Shown piece after piece: positions 1-8,461 of a DNA stretch of 41,000 nucleotides. Source of the stretch: Alphaproteobacteria bacterium (lineage in GTDB: Bacteria; Pseudomonadota; Alphaproteobacteria; Rhizobiales; Aestuariivirgaceae); contig JAGRLX010000012.1 of assembly GCA_020441605.1 (NCBI GenBank), positions 1 through 41,000 of the forward strand, in the 5' to 3' direction. Made by a program: the position numbers and the translations under genes. Every line of letters begins with the position of its first letter. Position 1 is the stretch's first letter. The notes under the pieces are model-generated. The model searched no databases. It had not been told where the DNA came from and was given only the letters and a program-made list of their open reading frames with translations.

Positions 1-1
1 C

Positions 2-838
2 TATTGCCTGAGCCATGGCTCGGTGTGCTCCCTGGAGCAGCTTGCAGATGCCGCCGACACGGCAAACCGCTGGATGCAGGTCTTCATTTACCGTGACCGC
101 GGCTTCACGCGGGAGCTCGTCGAACGTGCAGCGGCGACAAATTATGACGCATTGGTCTTGACGACCGACAACCAGCTCATGGGCAAGCGCGAGAGGGATA
201 TCCGCAACGGCTTCGTCATTCCGCCGCGCCTGGGACCGTCCGAACTGGCCGCAATGGCAATCAAATGGCAATGGCTGTGGCGGATGCGCGGCGAGCTTCC
301 GCGTCTCACAATGGGCAATTATGTGAAGCCGGGCGACACAGCCGGTATTCGCGAAATCGCGGGGCAGATGGCCGCAAGACTGGATCCCGGGATGTCGTGG
401 CAGGATGTCGATGCACTCCGGTCCATGTGGCGAGGCCCCCTGTTGCTGAAAGGCATTCTCAGTCCGTTGGAGGCGCGGGAGGCCGTAGCACGCGGGATCG
501 ATGGCGTGATCGTCTCCAACCATGGCGGACGCCAGCTCGACGGCGCCATAGCCGCTCTCGACGCGCTTCCGCGCATCGTCGAGGCGGTGGGTGGGCGCAT
601 TCCGATATTGGTCGACGGCGGTGTACGCCGCGGCGCAGATGTTGTGAAGGCCATTGCGCTGGGCGCGGCTGCGTGCCTAATCGCCCGTCCCCAGCTATGG
701 GGCCTTGCAATGGGCGGCGAGTCCGGTGTTGCCCATGTGCTGGATATTTTTCGCCAGGAGATTGACCGCACCATGGGTCTTTGCGGCATCAAGACCATCA
801 GTGAGATCACCCCCTCGCTCATATCGCCCAGGCCCTAA
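2..838 (+). CDS. FMN-dependent alpha-hydroxy-acid oxidase/dehydrogenase (LldD-like), 5' truncated by window edge
   Basis: This is the C-terminal three quarters of an enzyme of the L-lactate dehydrogenase/glycolate oxidase family, which oxidises 2-hydroxy acids to 2-oxo acids with FMN on a TIM barrel. The reading frame is open from the first bases of the window, so the internal GTG at 23 is not the real start; about 100 N-terminal residues are missing. Family landmarks are present in order: the LLTTD-type strand, the FMN-binding lysine in LLKGIL (codon 449-451), the catalytic-base histidine in NHGGRQLDG (codon 521-523), and the phosphate-binding DGGVRRGADVVKA segment followed by the RPQLWGLA strand. 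The substrate cannot be told from the sequence; lactate, mandelate and other hydroxy acids are all possible. It ends at TAA 836-838. About 250 bp with no gene follow before the convergent regulator. Confidence 0.9.
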   Translation, partial: YCLSHGSVCSLEQLADAADTANRWMQVFIYRDRGFTRELVERAAATNYDALVLTTDNQLMGKRERDIRNGFVIPPRLGPSELAAMAIKWQWLWRMRGELPRLTMGNYVKPGDTAGIREIAGQMAARLDPGMSWQDVDALRSMWRGPLLLKGILSPLEAREAVARGIDGVIVSNHGGRQLDGAIAALDALPRIVEAVGGRIPILVDGGVRRGADVVKAIALGAAACLIARPQLWGLAMGGESGVAHVLDIFRQEIDRTMGLCGIKTISEITPSLISPRP

Positions 839-1091
839 CGGAACGCATGTGCCAATATTCAGTGCCTGACAGGCTTTCCGGCGGGCGCAGGCTCGCAACG
901 ATATGCGCTTGCGTGACTCTGCGGTTCTGCATCCGGATCTCCTCGTTCCAGGCAGCGAGAACATTCCACTTCCGCACCGCTTCGAGAAAGTCGGATGATG
1001 ACGTCAAGATTGCCCGTCATCCGGCCAACTCCCGCACAGGCACTGCTGGTTCGATGCCGTCCGACAGGAGCCCCGGCGGCTCCCCTGCAGG

Positions 1092-2657
1092 CTAGAGCGG
1101 CAAGCCCGCGTTGCACAGACCAGTCATAAGGTGATCATGATCTGCCTGCCGTAAATAGAAGGTGGTATTGCGCCAATAGTCGTCCCAGCCGTTCGGACGG
1201 CTGCCCGGAGAGTTCGGCATATCTGCCTCCGCCATGCGCAGGAAGTCTTCCATCATCGCCTTCGCCTCCACGAGCCTCCCAAGGTAGGCATAGCTTGCCG
1301 CCAGGAATCCACGGACCTCAGCGTGTGGCTCGGGGATCTGCTTGAATGTCGCGACAGCTTCTGCATATCGGCGAAGGCTGAGAAAGGCCCAACCCTTGAT
1401 CCACGGAAACCAGGCCAGTTCAAAGGGGTTGAGCCGCTTCATGATTTCGAAGTGCCGAATGGCCGCCTCCCCTTCACCCACTGCAACGAGGAAAATGGCG
1501 TAAATTCCCCGCGCTTCGGTATCGTTTGGATTGACCTCGACGGCTCTCTCCAAGTGGATGCGTGCGGCATCATATTCCCGCCTCGTGAGATAGATGAAGC
1601 CGAGAACCCAACGGGCAAAATTGTCGGTGTCGTCGAGCGCGATCGCGCGCTTCGCAAATTCAAAGCACGCGGCGTGGACCTGATCGCGATCGGAAGACCA
1701 GTTGCTGTAGAAGACAACGGCACTGCAATAGGCGTAGCAGGCATGAGCCCGAGAACTGCCTGGATCGAGCTCCGTTGCGGTCCTTGCCAGGATTCTCGCT
1801 TGTTCGAGATCCCGTCTTGTGAATTTCAAGGCATGTGCCTTGGCGCTAAGCACCAGTTCATGGGCTCTCAACGCACTCGGACTCAGCCGCGCAGCACTGT
1901 CCCGCCCCACAGCCTCAACTTTGGCGCCAATGGTTGCGGCAATCGATTGGGCCAGTTCCTCCTGCACCTTGAAGATGTCATACACGTCCCGGTCATAGCG
2001 TTCAGCCCAAACATGTTTGGCGGACGCGGTATGGATGAGTTGTGCACTCAGGCGCAACCGGTCGCCCGCACGCCTCACGCTGCCTTCGACGACGTATTCG
2101 ACGCCCAGTTCATGGCCGATATCTTGGACCTTGAGAACCCTGCCTCGAAGTGCAAACGATGAATGTCGCGCAATGACGAGCAGTGAGTCGAAACGGGACA
2201 GCTCGGTAATGACATCCTCTGTGATCCCGTCGGAGAAGACGCCCTGTTCGGGATCGCCACTCATGTTGTCGAAGGGAAGTACGGCGATAGACGGTCTGGA
2301 CCACACCGGTGCTTCTGGCGATGCCGAAACGGCCGGTTCGCCCGAGCCCGCTGCAGCTGGCAAGGCCATTGGGCCTGGCCCGGCATATTTGTATCCGCGG
2401 CCATGCACGGTCACGATCATGTTTGCATCGAGCGCTTTTCGAAGTGACGAAATGTGAACCTGTAACGTGTTCTCTTCCACCACCATGCCCGGCCAGACAG
2501 CGGCGAAGATCTCGTCCTTCCCAACGACCTCGCCAGCCTTGTCAAGCAACACGCAGAGGATATCGAACGCACGGCCAGACAGCTCGATCAAACCGTCGGC
2601 TCCCTCCACCAGCCGCTCGACCTGCTTCAACCTGTATGGCCCAAATTGTACGTCCAT
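1092..2657 (-). CDS. Winged-helix (OmpR/CadC-type) regulator with TolB-like and TPR domains
   Basis: The protein has an N-terminal OmpR/PhoB-type winged helix (roughly the first 95 residues; ELSGRAFDILC, then the recognition helix region with HISSLRKAL and the wing HGRGYKYAG). A Pro/Ala linker leads to a TolB-like N-terminal domain (SIAVLPFDNMSGD, FSDGITEDVITELSR) of the kind found in CadC-like and adenylate-cyclase-associated proteins. The C-terminal half is a TPR array (LDPGSSRAHACYAY, AIALDDTDNFARWVLGFIY, VEVNPNDTEARGIYAI). No transmembrane segment is obvious, so it is probably cytoplasmic, unlike CadC. I chose the ATG at 2657 because an AGGA lies just upstream and the family usually begins at this point; an ATG at 2693 and a TTG at 2702 are in-frame alternatives. 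It is divergent from the secreted-protein pair beginning at 3126 and could regulate it, which is inference. The effector is unknown. Confidence 0.88.
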   Translation of the reverse strand: MDVQFGPYRLKQVERLVEGADGLIELSGRAFDILCVLLDKAGEVVGKDEIFAAVWPGMVVEENTLQVHISSLRKALDANMIVTVHGRGYKYAGPGPMALPAAAGSGEPAVSASPEAPVWSRPSIAVLPFDNMSGDPEQGVFSDGITEDVITELSRFDSLLVIARHSSFALRGRVLKVQDIGHELGVEYVVEGSVRRAGDRLRLSAQLIHTASAKHVWAERYDRDVYDIFKVQEELAQSIAATIGAKVEAVGRDSAARLSPSALRAHELVLSAKAHALKFTRRDLEQARILARTATELDPGSSRAHACYAYCSAVVFYSNWSSDRDQVHAACFEFAKRAIALDDTDNFARWVLGFIYLTRREYDAARIHLERAVEVNPNDTEARGIYAIFLVAVGEGEAAIRHFEIMKRLNPFELAWFPWIKGWAFLSLRRYAEAVATFKQIPEPHAEVRGFLAASYAYLGRLVEAKAMMEDFLRMAEADMPNSPGSRPNGWDDYWRNTTFYLRQADHDHLMTGLCNAGLPL

Positions 2658-3125
2658 GCCGTCCTGAGTCCCGCTCTCCTTGCCCTGCGTCATGCTACGC
2701 AATCGCGCTGTTATTTAGCATGACACGGCAAGTCTGCTTTAATCCATAGATTCTACAACCGTCATCGGTCCCGCCATGAGTATCGATGCGGAATTCAGCC
2801 AACAAGTTGTGAGGAAGGCCAGACAGCAACCCGTGCTTGGCAGACTTCCTCACGGCATCTGGCGCTCGGCCTCTGGCCGGCATGGCTCCCGCTTCAGATT
2901 TCACGGTGAAATCCGCAAATTAAAAGCTTTCGAGCGTATTGAGAGCGGAGGACTTGGCGCATCTGGGTTGAGCGACGGCGGCTCGGGGATGCACTCAACC
3001 ACGCAGCCACGTGATTCGCTCCAATTGGCCGCATGGTGACATGGATCAATGCAGCTTTGGGTCATTCATGTCAGCAAGGAAAAAAGGCAGTGTTTCAAAC
3101 ATCTGCGCAGAAAGGAGGAGAGACC
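2658..3125. other. Divergent intergenic region without a convincing gene
   Basis: About 470 bp lie between the winged-helix/TPR regulator and the secreted protein gene at 3126. An 87-codon open frame on the plus strand (2776-3039) lacks a ribosome-binding site and recognisable protein character, so I do not call it. A strong AGGAGG at 3113-3118 belongs to the gene at 3126. The promoters of both divergent genes should lie here, but I could not pick out reliable -35/-10 pairs. Confidence 0.5.
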
Positions 3126-3575
3126 ATGAAGTGTGCAACACATCGCGTTGGGCTCGCCTTGGCAGTTCACGTCATTGCGTGTGTTCTTGCCGGTGAAACA
3201 TCCTTTGCAAAGGCTCAGAGTTTTGACTGCCGAGAGGCCGAGAAGCCCGATGAATTGGTAATCTGCCAGCAGCGAGACATCGCCGCACTCGACCTACAGC
3301 TGACAGGCCTTTACAGTACCCTGCTTCGGTGGCTGCCATCTTCTGAAGCAAAGAAATTCAGGCAGGAGCAGAGGTCTTGGCTCGTGTCGCGTCATCGTTG
3401 CGGCGACGATGCCCAATGCGTCCGCGTGCATTATGAGTCTCGCATTCTCGCGCTGCGCAACATGGCGAGCGCGGGAATAGCGACACCCCCTCCAGCGGAG
3501 GAAGACGCGCCAGCCAACACAGCGCCATCAGGTATTGGCCTCGAAGATCTGGAAGATCTCGAAAAGCTGGAGTGA
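3126..3575 (+). CDS. Small secreted LprI/DUF1311-like protein
   Basis: This 149-residue protein begins with a signal peptide (basic start MKCATHR, hydrophobic core, probable cleavage near FAKAQS). The mature part has the DUF1311/LprI N-terminal pattern: FDC, then ICQQRDIAALD, LY, FRQEQRSWLVSR, a C-x4-QC pair and YESRILAL. The four cysteines (FDC, VIC, HRC, AQC) are spaced as in the family and probably form two disulfides in the periplasm. LprI of Mycobacterium is described as a lysozyme inhibitor; most DUF1311 proteins have no known function, so inhibitor activity is only a suggestion. The tail is acidic and repetitive (LEDLEDLEKLE). The start is fixed by AGGAGG seven bases before ATG 3126; the same frame runs back to 3033 without a better start. 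The coiled-coil gene at 3660 follows after 84 bp on the same strand, suggesting a two-gene operon. Confidence 0.82.
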   Translation: MKCATHRVGLALAVHVIACVLAGETSFAKAQSFDCREAEKPDELVICQQRDIAALDLQLTGLYSTLLRWLPSSEAKKFRQEQRSWLVSRHRCGDDAQCVRVHYESRILALRNMASAGIATPPPAEEDAPANTAPSGIGLEDLEDLEKLE

Positions 3576-3659
3576 ACGTAGAGCATTGCACGACTTGCGC
3601 GCGCGTGCTGCCAATCCCATGCGGCATGGATACGGACCTCAAAGACGGGAGGCAAACCA

Positions 3660-6600
3660 GTGAACCATAGACTGCAAAGAACCGTCCAGACCTTTATGAT
3701 GGTGCTGGGGATGTTCGTCGTCATTCCATTCCTTCCGGCCGCCGCGGACACAGCTCCGCCTGAAGATCGTGACTGGGGCGCAGCCGACTATCAGACCGCG
3801 AACGCCCGCTACCAGGCCCGAGTCCAAAACTACGAACTTGAGAGAGATAAGCTGACGTTGCATCGACAACAGCTCCTCGGCGAGCTGCAACTGGTCTGGA
3901 CGAATTGGCCAGAGACAACACGGCGCCACTATGAGGAACAGTTCGATAGATCATTTGACGGCATTCAACACCGGGCACGGGTGCAAGACCTCGAAACGGA
4001 CGAACGGAATGCCCGCAATCTGCATCAGGATTTCGTCACCAACTGCACCCGTTGTGACCCGGAAAAGCCCGACGTTCGCGAACGCGAATTCAGCTTCCAT
4101 CTCGACTATCTGCGACAGCGCAACAAGCGGGCGGCGGCCGACAATCTGTTTCTGCAGGTGAAGATTGCGCACATAAATGCATCGACTGCCAAAGCTTTCG
4201 AGGAATGGGTGCGCGACAACCGCGACGATCTCACCTTTGTCACCGAAGCGATGCTGCAAGAGCTGCCGCGAGAGTTCTACAACTCCTGCATCAAGGGAGT
4301 GATGTGGAAGAGAATTGCGGACAATATCTCCGCTGGCGCCGGCGGTCCAGCTGTCTCGCCCGGATCGAGCCTCGCGAGAAACTGTCTGCAAAGCACGGTG
4401 TTTGGCACCTTCGTCAACGGCATTGTCGCTGCCCTGAAAAAACAATTCTACGACGACCTTGCGAGCCGGGACATCCATCGGGAGGTCGCTGAGTACTGGC
4501 TGTCCGCGATTCTGCTGCCGAAGGCCGAGGGCGCCGAGGCGTGGGCGGACGATGTCGAAAAGATCGTCGGAGACCTGTTTGCCCGAGAGCTGCGACGCCA
4601 GGCTGGGGCTCTCATGAAGGAGCTTGCCCTGAAGGCCGCCAAGGAGGCCTTCGCGCAGAACCCGATCGGAACCCTGCAATGGAATAACAGCGAGTTGCGG
4701 CAGCGGATCTATGCGAGCTACACGGCCGATATCCGCCGGACAACGGAAACGTTCAGATCCGTCACATTTGTCTCGAAGGCGTACGAACGGATCCTGCCGA
4801 TGATCTATGCCAAATGGGACTTTAACGAACTGCAGCGCACGGAAATCCCCAAGTACTGGAAGATCCGCAATTGCATTGAATCGCGAACCGATCGGCCGCG
4901 CCAGCGCAGGGACGTCATAGGGCGCGAGATCGTGGGGGTCCTCAAGCTGCCGCTGCAAGGCTATGTGGATTTCCTGACGGCGTGCCGGGGGCGCGAACAG
5001 GTATCCTGCTCGGCGAACATCGAGATGGCAAAGGGGGTGCTCAGCGAAACGGCAAGGGCGCAGTCAGCGCTGCTGGACAAGGCCGGGCTCAAGCGGGTGC
5101 AATCGGCCGCCGACAAGGTCGCAATGCTCGCTGCTGATCTGCGGCAAACCTCCCAAGACGTGAGCGAGACCGTGACGAAAAACGCCAGTCTTTGCGCCAC
5201 CGCCAAGGTCGAGCAACAGAACATCTCCAACCTGTTGAAGCGTGCGCAGGACGATGCCCAGAAGACCACCCAGTTTCGCGACACGGCGCGTAGTGCTGCC
5301 GCGCAAGCGTGCGGGACCCAGGACATGCAGATGGCGGAGGCTGCTGCGCGCAATGCCAAGGATGCCTCCCAGAAGGCGGCTCGCATTGGCGACGGACTCG
5401 CCGCCGTTCTGGCCGACGTCCAGCGGCGACTCGCAGAGACAGGCGGGACGGTGGATGTTTCGGCAGTTGACGCAAGACGAGCCGTGCTGGCCGCGGACGT
5501 CGAAGAACTGCAGAGTGCTATCGCGACGGCCACACAGGACCGCAACAGACTGGTTGCAGGACTGACGGGCAGCGAGGCCTCCATCGAGGCCTGCACGGGT
5601 CAGGCTGATCGGGAGGTGCGCGCAAGGCTCACGTCGGAACGGCAAGCCGTGATTGGGGTACAATTCGGCAGTCCCCAGGAGGTGTCCGGGCTTCTGACCG
5701 AACTGCAGTCGATGGAGACCCAGTTGGCTGCCCTGACGGCGCAACAGGAGACATCTCTGACCTGCTTCAGGGGTCTTCCGGACCCCGCGGCCTCCATTGC
5801 CGACGTGAAATCCTGGAAAGATGCTGCGGAACTTTTCGTCGAGGCCACAGCCGAACATGCGGCCCGGGCCGCGCAGTGCGTGCAGGCGCTCCAGGAGGCC
5901 GCGGAGCGAACCAGGCAACGCGCCACCAGCGCAAACGAGGCCCTGGCAGCCTGCAGGTTCGGCGAAAGCCGCAGATTGATCGACGACCTCCCCCAAGGCC
6001 CCGAGCGCCAATCCCTCTCCGACCGGTGGAACAAGGCCTATGAGGTCGAAGGGAAAGTGCGGGATCTCGCAAAGGAGGCCATGGCACTCAAGGACCAGGG
6101 CCAATTCGAAAGCGCCATCAATACGCTTCGCCGCGCATTGAACCTCAGTCTGTGCGATAGCACAGTCGCAAGCATCGAGCGTGCCATTGCGAACATCAGG
6201 GACGATATAACGAAAGCTGACGCGGCCCGCGCGGAAGCGGCGCTTGCAGCCTGCAAGTTTCGAGACAGCAGAGAACTGATCGGCAAGCTGCCCCAAGGGG
6301 CAACGCGGCAGTCTCTCGTGAACAGATGGAACAGTAGCTATGAAAAGGAACGCAGGGCCCGCGACTTGATCCAGGAGGCCGTCACATTGAGACGCGAGGG
6401 GCAATTCAGACTGGCGGTCGGAAAGCTGCATCAAGCAGGCAATCTCGATCCCTGCGACAGCACCGCGGCCGCCATCGACAAGACTGTAGCAGATATCCAG
6501 CAGCAGATCGCAGAAGCCGAGATGCGCGAAAGAAATGCCAACGCCAACGCCACCTGCCAGCGGGACTATGGAAACGGCTATCACGTCAGCCAATTCCTTC

Positions 6601-6896
6601 CAGATGGCCGCTTCTACTGCGCACCCGACCAGGCGACCGCGGACGCATGGTGCCGTGGTCACAACACGGGGCCCGGCTGGTTCGCGCAAGGCATCCGCTT
6701 GGACGGAGGCTTCGATTGCCGCCAGTCCGAAGAGGGCCAGCGGGCCGCTGCCGAGGAGTTCTGCAGGCGCCAGCACGGCGATCGCCTGATCCGGGTCTAC
6801 AAGAAGGACGGGCAATGGTGGTGCGAACACCAGACGGTCGAACCGCCCCCGCCGCGGCGATGCCCACCGGGCTATAATCCTTATGGATGCCTATGA
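3660..6896 (+). CDS. Large exported coiled-coil protein with internal repeats, function unknown
   Basis: I do not recognise this 1078-residue protein. It starts with GTG 3660, seven bases after GGGAGG, and has a signal peptide (MNHRLQRTVQTF, hydrophobic core, likely cleavage after PAAA-D). Residues about 30-430 are helical with scattered Cys. Residues about 430-760 are strongly coiled-coil-like, rich in Ala, Gln, Glu and Arg. Two copies of a 100-residue repeat follow (about 758-857 and 858-957), each with LAAC+F, SR, LPQG, RQSL, RWN, GQF and CDST landmarks; at DNA level they are offset by exactly 300 bp. Residues 966-1062 carry three Cys-framed repeats of the form C-x4-G...DG-x-[FW]-x-C. The tail is Pro-rich (EPPPPRRCPPGYNPYGCL). 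It is probably a periplasmic or surface structural protein, co-transcribed with the LprI-like gene upstream. Hydrolase or transporter signatures are absent. Confidence 0.85.
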   Translation: MNHRLQRTVQTFMMVLGMFVVIPFLPAAADTAPPEDRDWGAADYQTANARYQARVQNYELERDKLTLHRQQLLGELQLVWTNWPETTRRHYEEQFDRSFDGIQHRARVQDLETDERNARNLHQDFVTNCTRCDPEKPDVREREFSFHLDYLRQRNKRAAADNLFLQVKIAHINASTAKAFEEWVRDNRDDLTFVTEAMLQELPREFYNSCIKGVMWKRIADNISAGAGGPAVSPGSSLARNCLQSTVFGTFVNGIVAALKKQFYDDLASRDIHREVAEYWLSAILLPKAEGAEAWADDVEKIVGDLFARELRRQAGALMKELALKAAKEAFAQNPIGTLQWNNSELRQRIYASYTADIRRTTETFRSVTFVSKAYERILPMIYAKWDFNELQRTEIPKYWKIRNCIESRTDRPRQRRDVIGREIVGVLKLPLQGYVDFLTACRGREQVSCSANIEMAKGVLSETARAQSALLDKAGLKRVQSAADKVAMLAADLRQTSQDVSETVTKNASLCATAKVEQQNISNLLKRAQDDAQKTTQFRDTARSAAAQACGTQDMQMAEAAARNAKDASQKAARIGDGLAAVLADVQRRLAETGGTVDVSAVDARRAVLAADVEELQSAIATATQDRNRLVAGLTGSEASIEACTGQADREVRARLTSERQAVIGVQFGSPQEVSGLLTELQSMETQLAALTAQQETSLTCFRGLPDPAASIADVKSWKDAAELFVEATAEHAARAAQCVQALQEAAERTRQRATSANEALAACRFGESRRLIDDLPQGPERQSLSDRWNKAYEVEGKVRDLAKEAMALKDQGQFESAINTLRRALNLSLCDSTVASIERAIANIRDDITKADAARAEAALAACKFRDSRELIGKLPQGATRQSLVNRWNSSYEKERRARDLIQEAVTLRREGQFRLAVGKLHQAGNLDPCDSTAAAIDKTVADIQQQIAEAEMRERNANANATCQRDYGNGYHVSQFLPDGRFYCAPDQATADAWCRGHNTGPGWFAQGIRLDGGFDCRQSEEGQRAAAEEFCRRQHGDRLIRVYKKDGQWWCEHQTVEPPPPRRCPPGYNPYGCL
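5938..6537 (+). repeat. Tandem 300-bp coding repeat (two copies) inside the coiled-coil gene
   Basis: Copy 1 (about 5938-6237) and copy 2 (about 6238-6537) align without gaps at an offset of exactly 300 bp; for example ggcagcctgcag near 5945 matches tgcagcctgcaag near 6245. Encoded landmarks shared by both copies are LAACxF, LPQG, RQSL, RWN, GQF and CDST. The copies are clearly diverged, so the duplication is old and has been kept in frame. Confidence 0.8.
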
Positions 6897-6961
6897 TGGC
6901 GACGGCCGTTGACCAAGCCACGTCCGGAGGGTCTTATTTCCTATCATGGGGCGGACCTTCC

Positions 6962-7006
6962 GGCTTGCCTGGGCTCTGGAATACAGCGTGCAAGCCAGGT
7001 CCAGAG
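6962..7006. other. Two interleaved 7-bp inverted repeats (H-type pseudoknot topology)
   Basis: GGCTTGC (6962-6968) is complementary to GCAAGCC (6990-6996), and CTCTGGA (6974-6980) to TCCAGAG (7000-7006). The order is A-B-A'-B', so as RNA the two stems would form a pseudoknot with loops of 5, 9 and 3 bases. It lies 66 bp after the coiled-coil gene and 126 bp from the end of the convergent PaaK-like gene. It could be a 3' RNA structure. No U-run marks it as a classical terminator. Confidence 0.35.
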
Positions 7007-7131
7007 GGTGCAGATGGCGCCGTCGCCTTGCGAGGGCGGCGCAAGTCCTTGCATGCACTCGGCGCCTGCTGGTGGCCAGCGACCGAATAGGCGTCGACAT
7101 GGCGCCTAGCTTGCTTGTCTTGTCGAAACCG

Positions 7132-8457
7132 TCACCTGATCGCGCTGGGGACGGGAGCACGAACATGGGAGATGATCGGGTTTCGCTTCCCCGACTTTGT
7201 CTTGGTGCACTCGGTCACCTCCCTAATCTCGAACGCAACGCCTTGCTCGAAGAAGGAGGCGAAGCGGGCGCTGAGCGCCTCGCTGATGGCATTGTTCCAT
7301 GCTGCACCCGGAACGATCTCCAGAACAATGCGGTTTGCGGCTGCCTGAATCAGGCAGAAGTCCTTCACTTCCGTGCGGTAGGTCAGCAGGATCTCATAGG
7401 TGGCATCGAGCAGGAAACCGGAGGAGATTTCTCGTCCCGATGGCAGGATGAAGCTGTCGTTCCTGCGGCCCTGGAGACTGATCAGTGAACGGAATTTCCA
7501 GCCGCAGGCACATGACGCTTCACCGATGGCGCCGAGATCGTTCTGCTCATAGCGGATCATCGGCATGGCATGGTTGTGCAGGTTGGTGCCGATCAGCGGG
7601 CCAATTCCGTCCGCACGCATCTTGTCGGGGACTGCCTCGAGATAATTGATGTCCTCAAAGACATGATAGGTGCCATGGCGGCACTGGGCAGCGATGCGAG
7701 TCAGCTCTTCGGATGAATATTCATCGAGTACCGGGCAGCCGAACCGCTTTGCCAGCATGTCGCGCTCGGCCTGGCTCGACATCTCGGAATTGACCGAGAT
7801 TGCACGGAGATGAAGCTCCGACAAGTCGGTATCGGTCAGATTCTGCTCGATCTGCTTGAGGTGCGAGGGATAGCAGACGAGGAGCTGTGGTCGGGTCTTC
7901 TTCAGCGCGGCGATAATGTCGGCAATGGGCGCCAAAGTCGATACAAAGGTCAGGGGATAGAGCCCGAAGAGCGAGTCAAGCGGGTAAGGGGATGTATAGA
8001 CATAGAGCTGGCGGTGCCACGGCCTGTAAGAGAAACCCATGCCGTAGAGGCGCAGACCCGCCAGCGTGTAGATCGTCATGGCACGGGAATCATAGGCGAT
8101 ATCCAGCGGTTTGCCGCTCGAACCGCTGCTGCGCGAAACAACGAGGTCGTCCAGCCGGTAACCGCGGGCGATCATTCGTCCGGGGTAAGCGGCGATCACC
8201 TGGTCCTTGCTGACGGACGGCAAGCGGTGAAAATCGTCCCAGGACTTGAGGTCGCCGGGCGCGAAGCCCACCTTGCGATAATGATCGCGGTAGAATTCGA
8301 CGTTGTCGAAGGCGTGACCTACGAGGCGCTTGATCCTTTGCCATTGCCAGTCGCGCATTTGGTCGCGTGAATAATGCGGTGTTGTGCGCAGGAACCGCCC
8401 ACCCACGAGGAAAGCGCGCAGAACACTGAAAAGCTCGGTGGCATTCAGGCTTCTCAT
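7132..8457 (-). CDS. PaaK/CapK-like adenylate-forming ligase
   Basis: This 441-residue protein belongs to the phenylacetate-CoA ligase/CapK branch of the adenylate-forming enzymes, which activate a carboxylic acid as acyl-AMP and usually transfer it to CoA. Visible motifs are the N-terminal helix with FYRDHYRKVG, a P-loop-like SRSSGSSGKPLDI (about residues 108-120), DEYSSEE, the MPMIRYEQNDLG strand, and a CACGW...LQGRRNDSF segment typical of PaaK relatives (C-x-CG, then GR-x-ND). Length matches PaaK (about 430). The start ATG 8457 lies four bases after the stop of the upstream gene at 8462, so it is the last gene of a minus-strand operon 11048->7132 that also holds a second PaaK-like protein and a PssA-like protein. 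The acid it activates is unknown. Given its neighbours, it may supply an acyl or aryl group for a lipid (inference). Confidence 0.85.
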   Translation of the reverse strand: MRSLNATELFSVLRAFLVGGRFLRTTPHYSRDQMRDWQWQRIKRLVGHAFDNVEFYRDHYRKVGFAPGDLKSWDDFHRLPSVSKDQVIAAYPGRMIARGYRLDDLVVSRSSGSSGKPLDIAYDSRAMTIYTLAGLRLYGMGFSYRPWHRQLYVYTSPYPLDSLFGLYPLTFVSTLAPIADIIAALKKTRPQLLVCYPSHLKQIEQNLTDTDLSELHLRAISVNSEMSSQAERDMLAKRFGCPVLDEYSSEELTRIAAQCRHGTYHVFEDINYLEAVPDKMRADGIGPLIGTNLHNHAMPMIRYEQNDLGAIGEASCACGWKFRSLISLQGRRNDSFILPSGREISSGFLLDATYEILLTYRTEVKDFCLIQAAANRIVLEIVPGAAWNNAISEALSARFASFFEQGVAFEIREVTECTKTKSGKRNPIISHVRAPVPSAIR

Positions 8458-8461
8458 CTCA

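Noticed and set aside
2776..3039. 87-codon plus-strand open frame in the divergent region
   Set aside because: No ribosome-binding site, no family likeness, overlaps the expected promoter region.
5064..6830. A 588-codon open frame on the minus strand inside the coiled-coil gene
   Set aside because: The plus-strand frame has a signal peptide, ribosome-binding site and in-frame repeats; the minus frame lacks any family feature and is a GC-rich antisense shadow.
7014..7108. Two copies of ATGGCGCC as a possible recombination or regulatory repeat
   Set aside because: An eight-base GC-rich repeat is expected by chance in DNA of this composition and has no supporting context.
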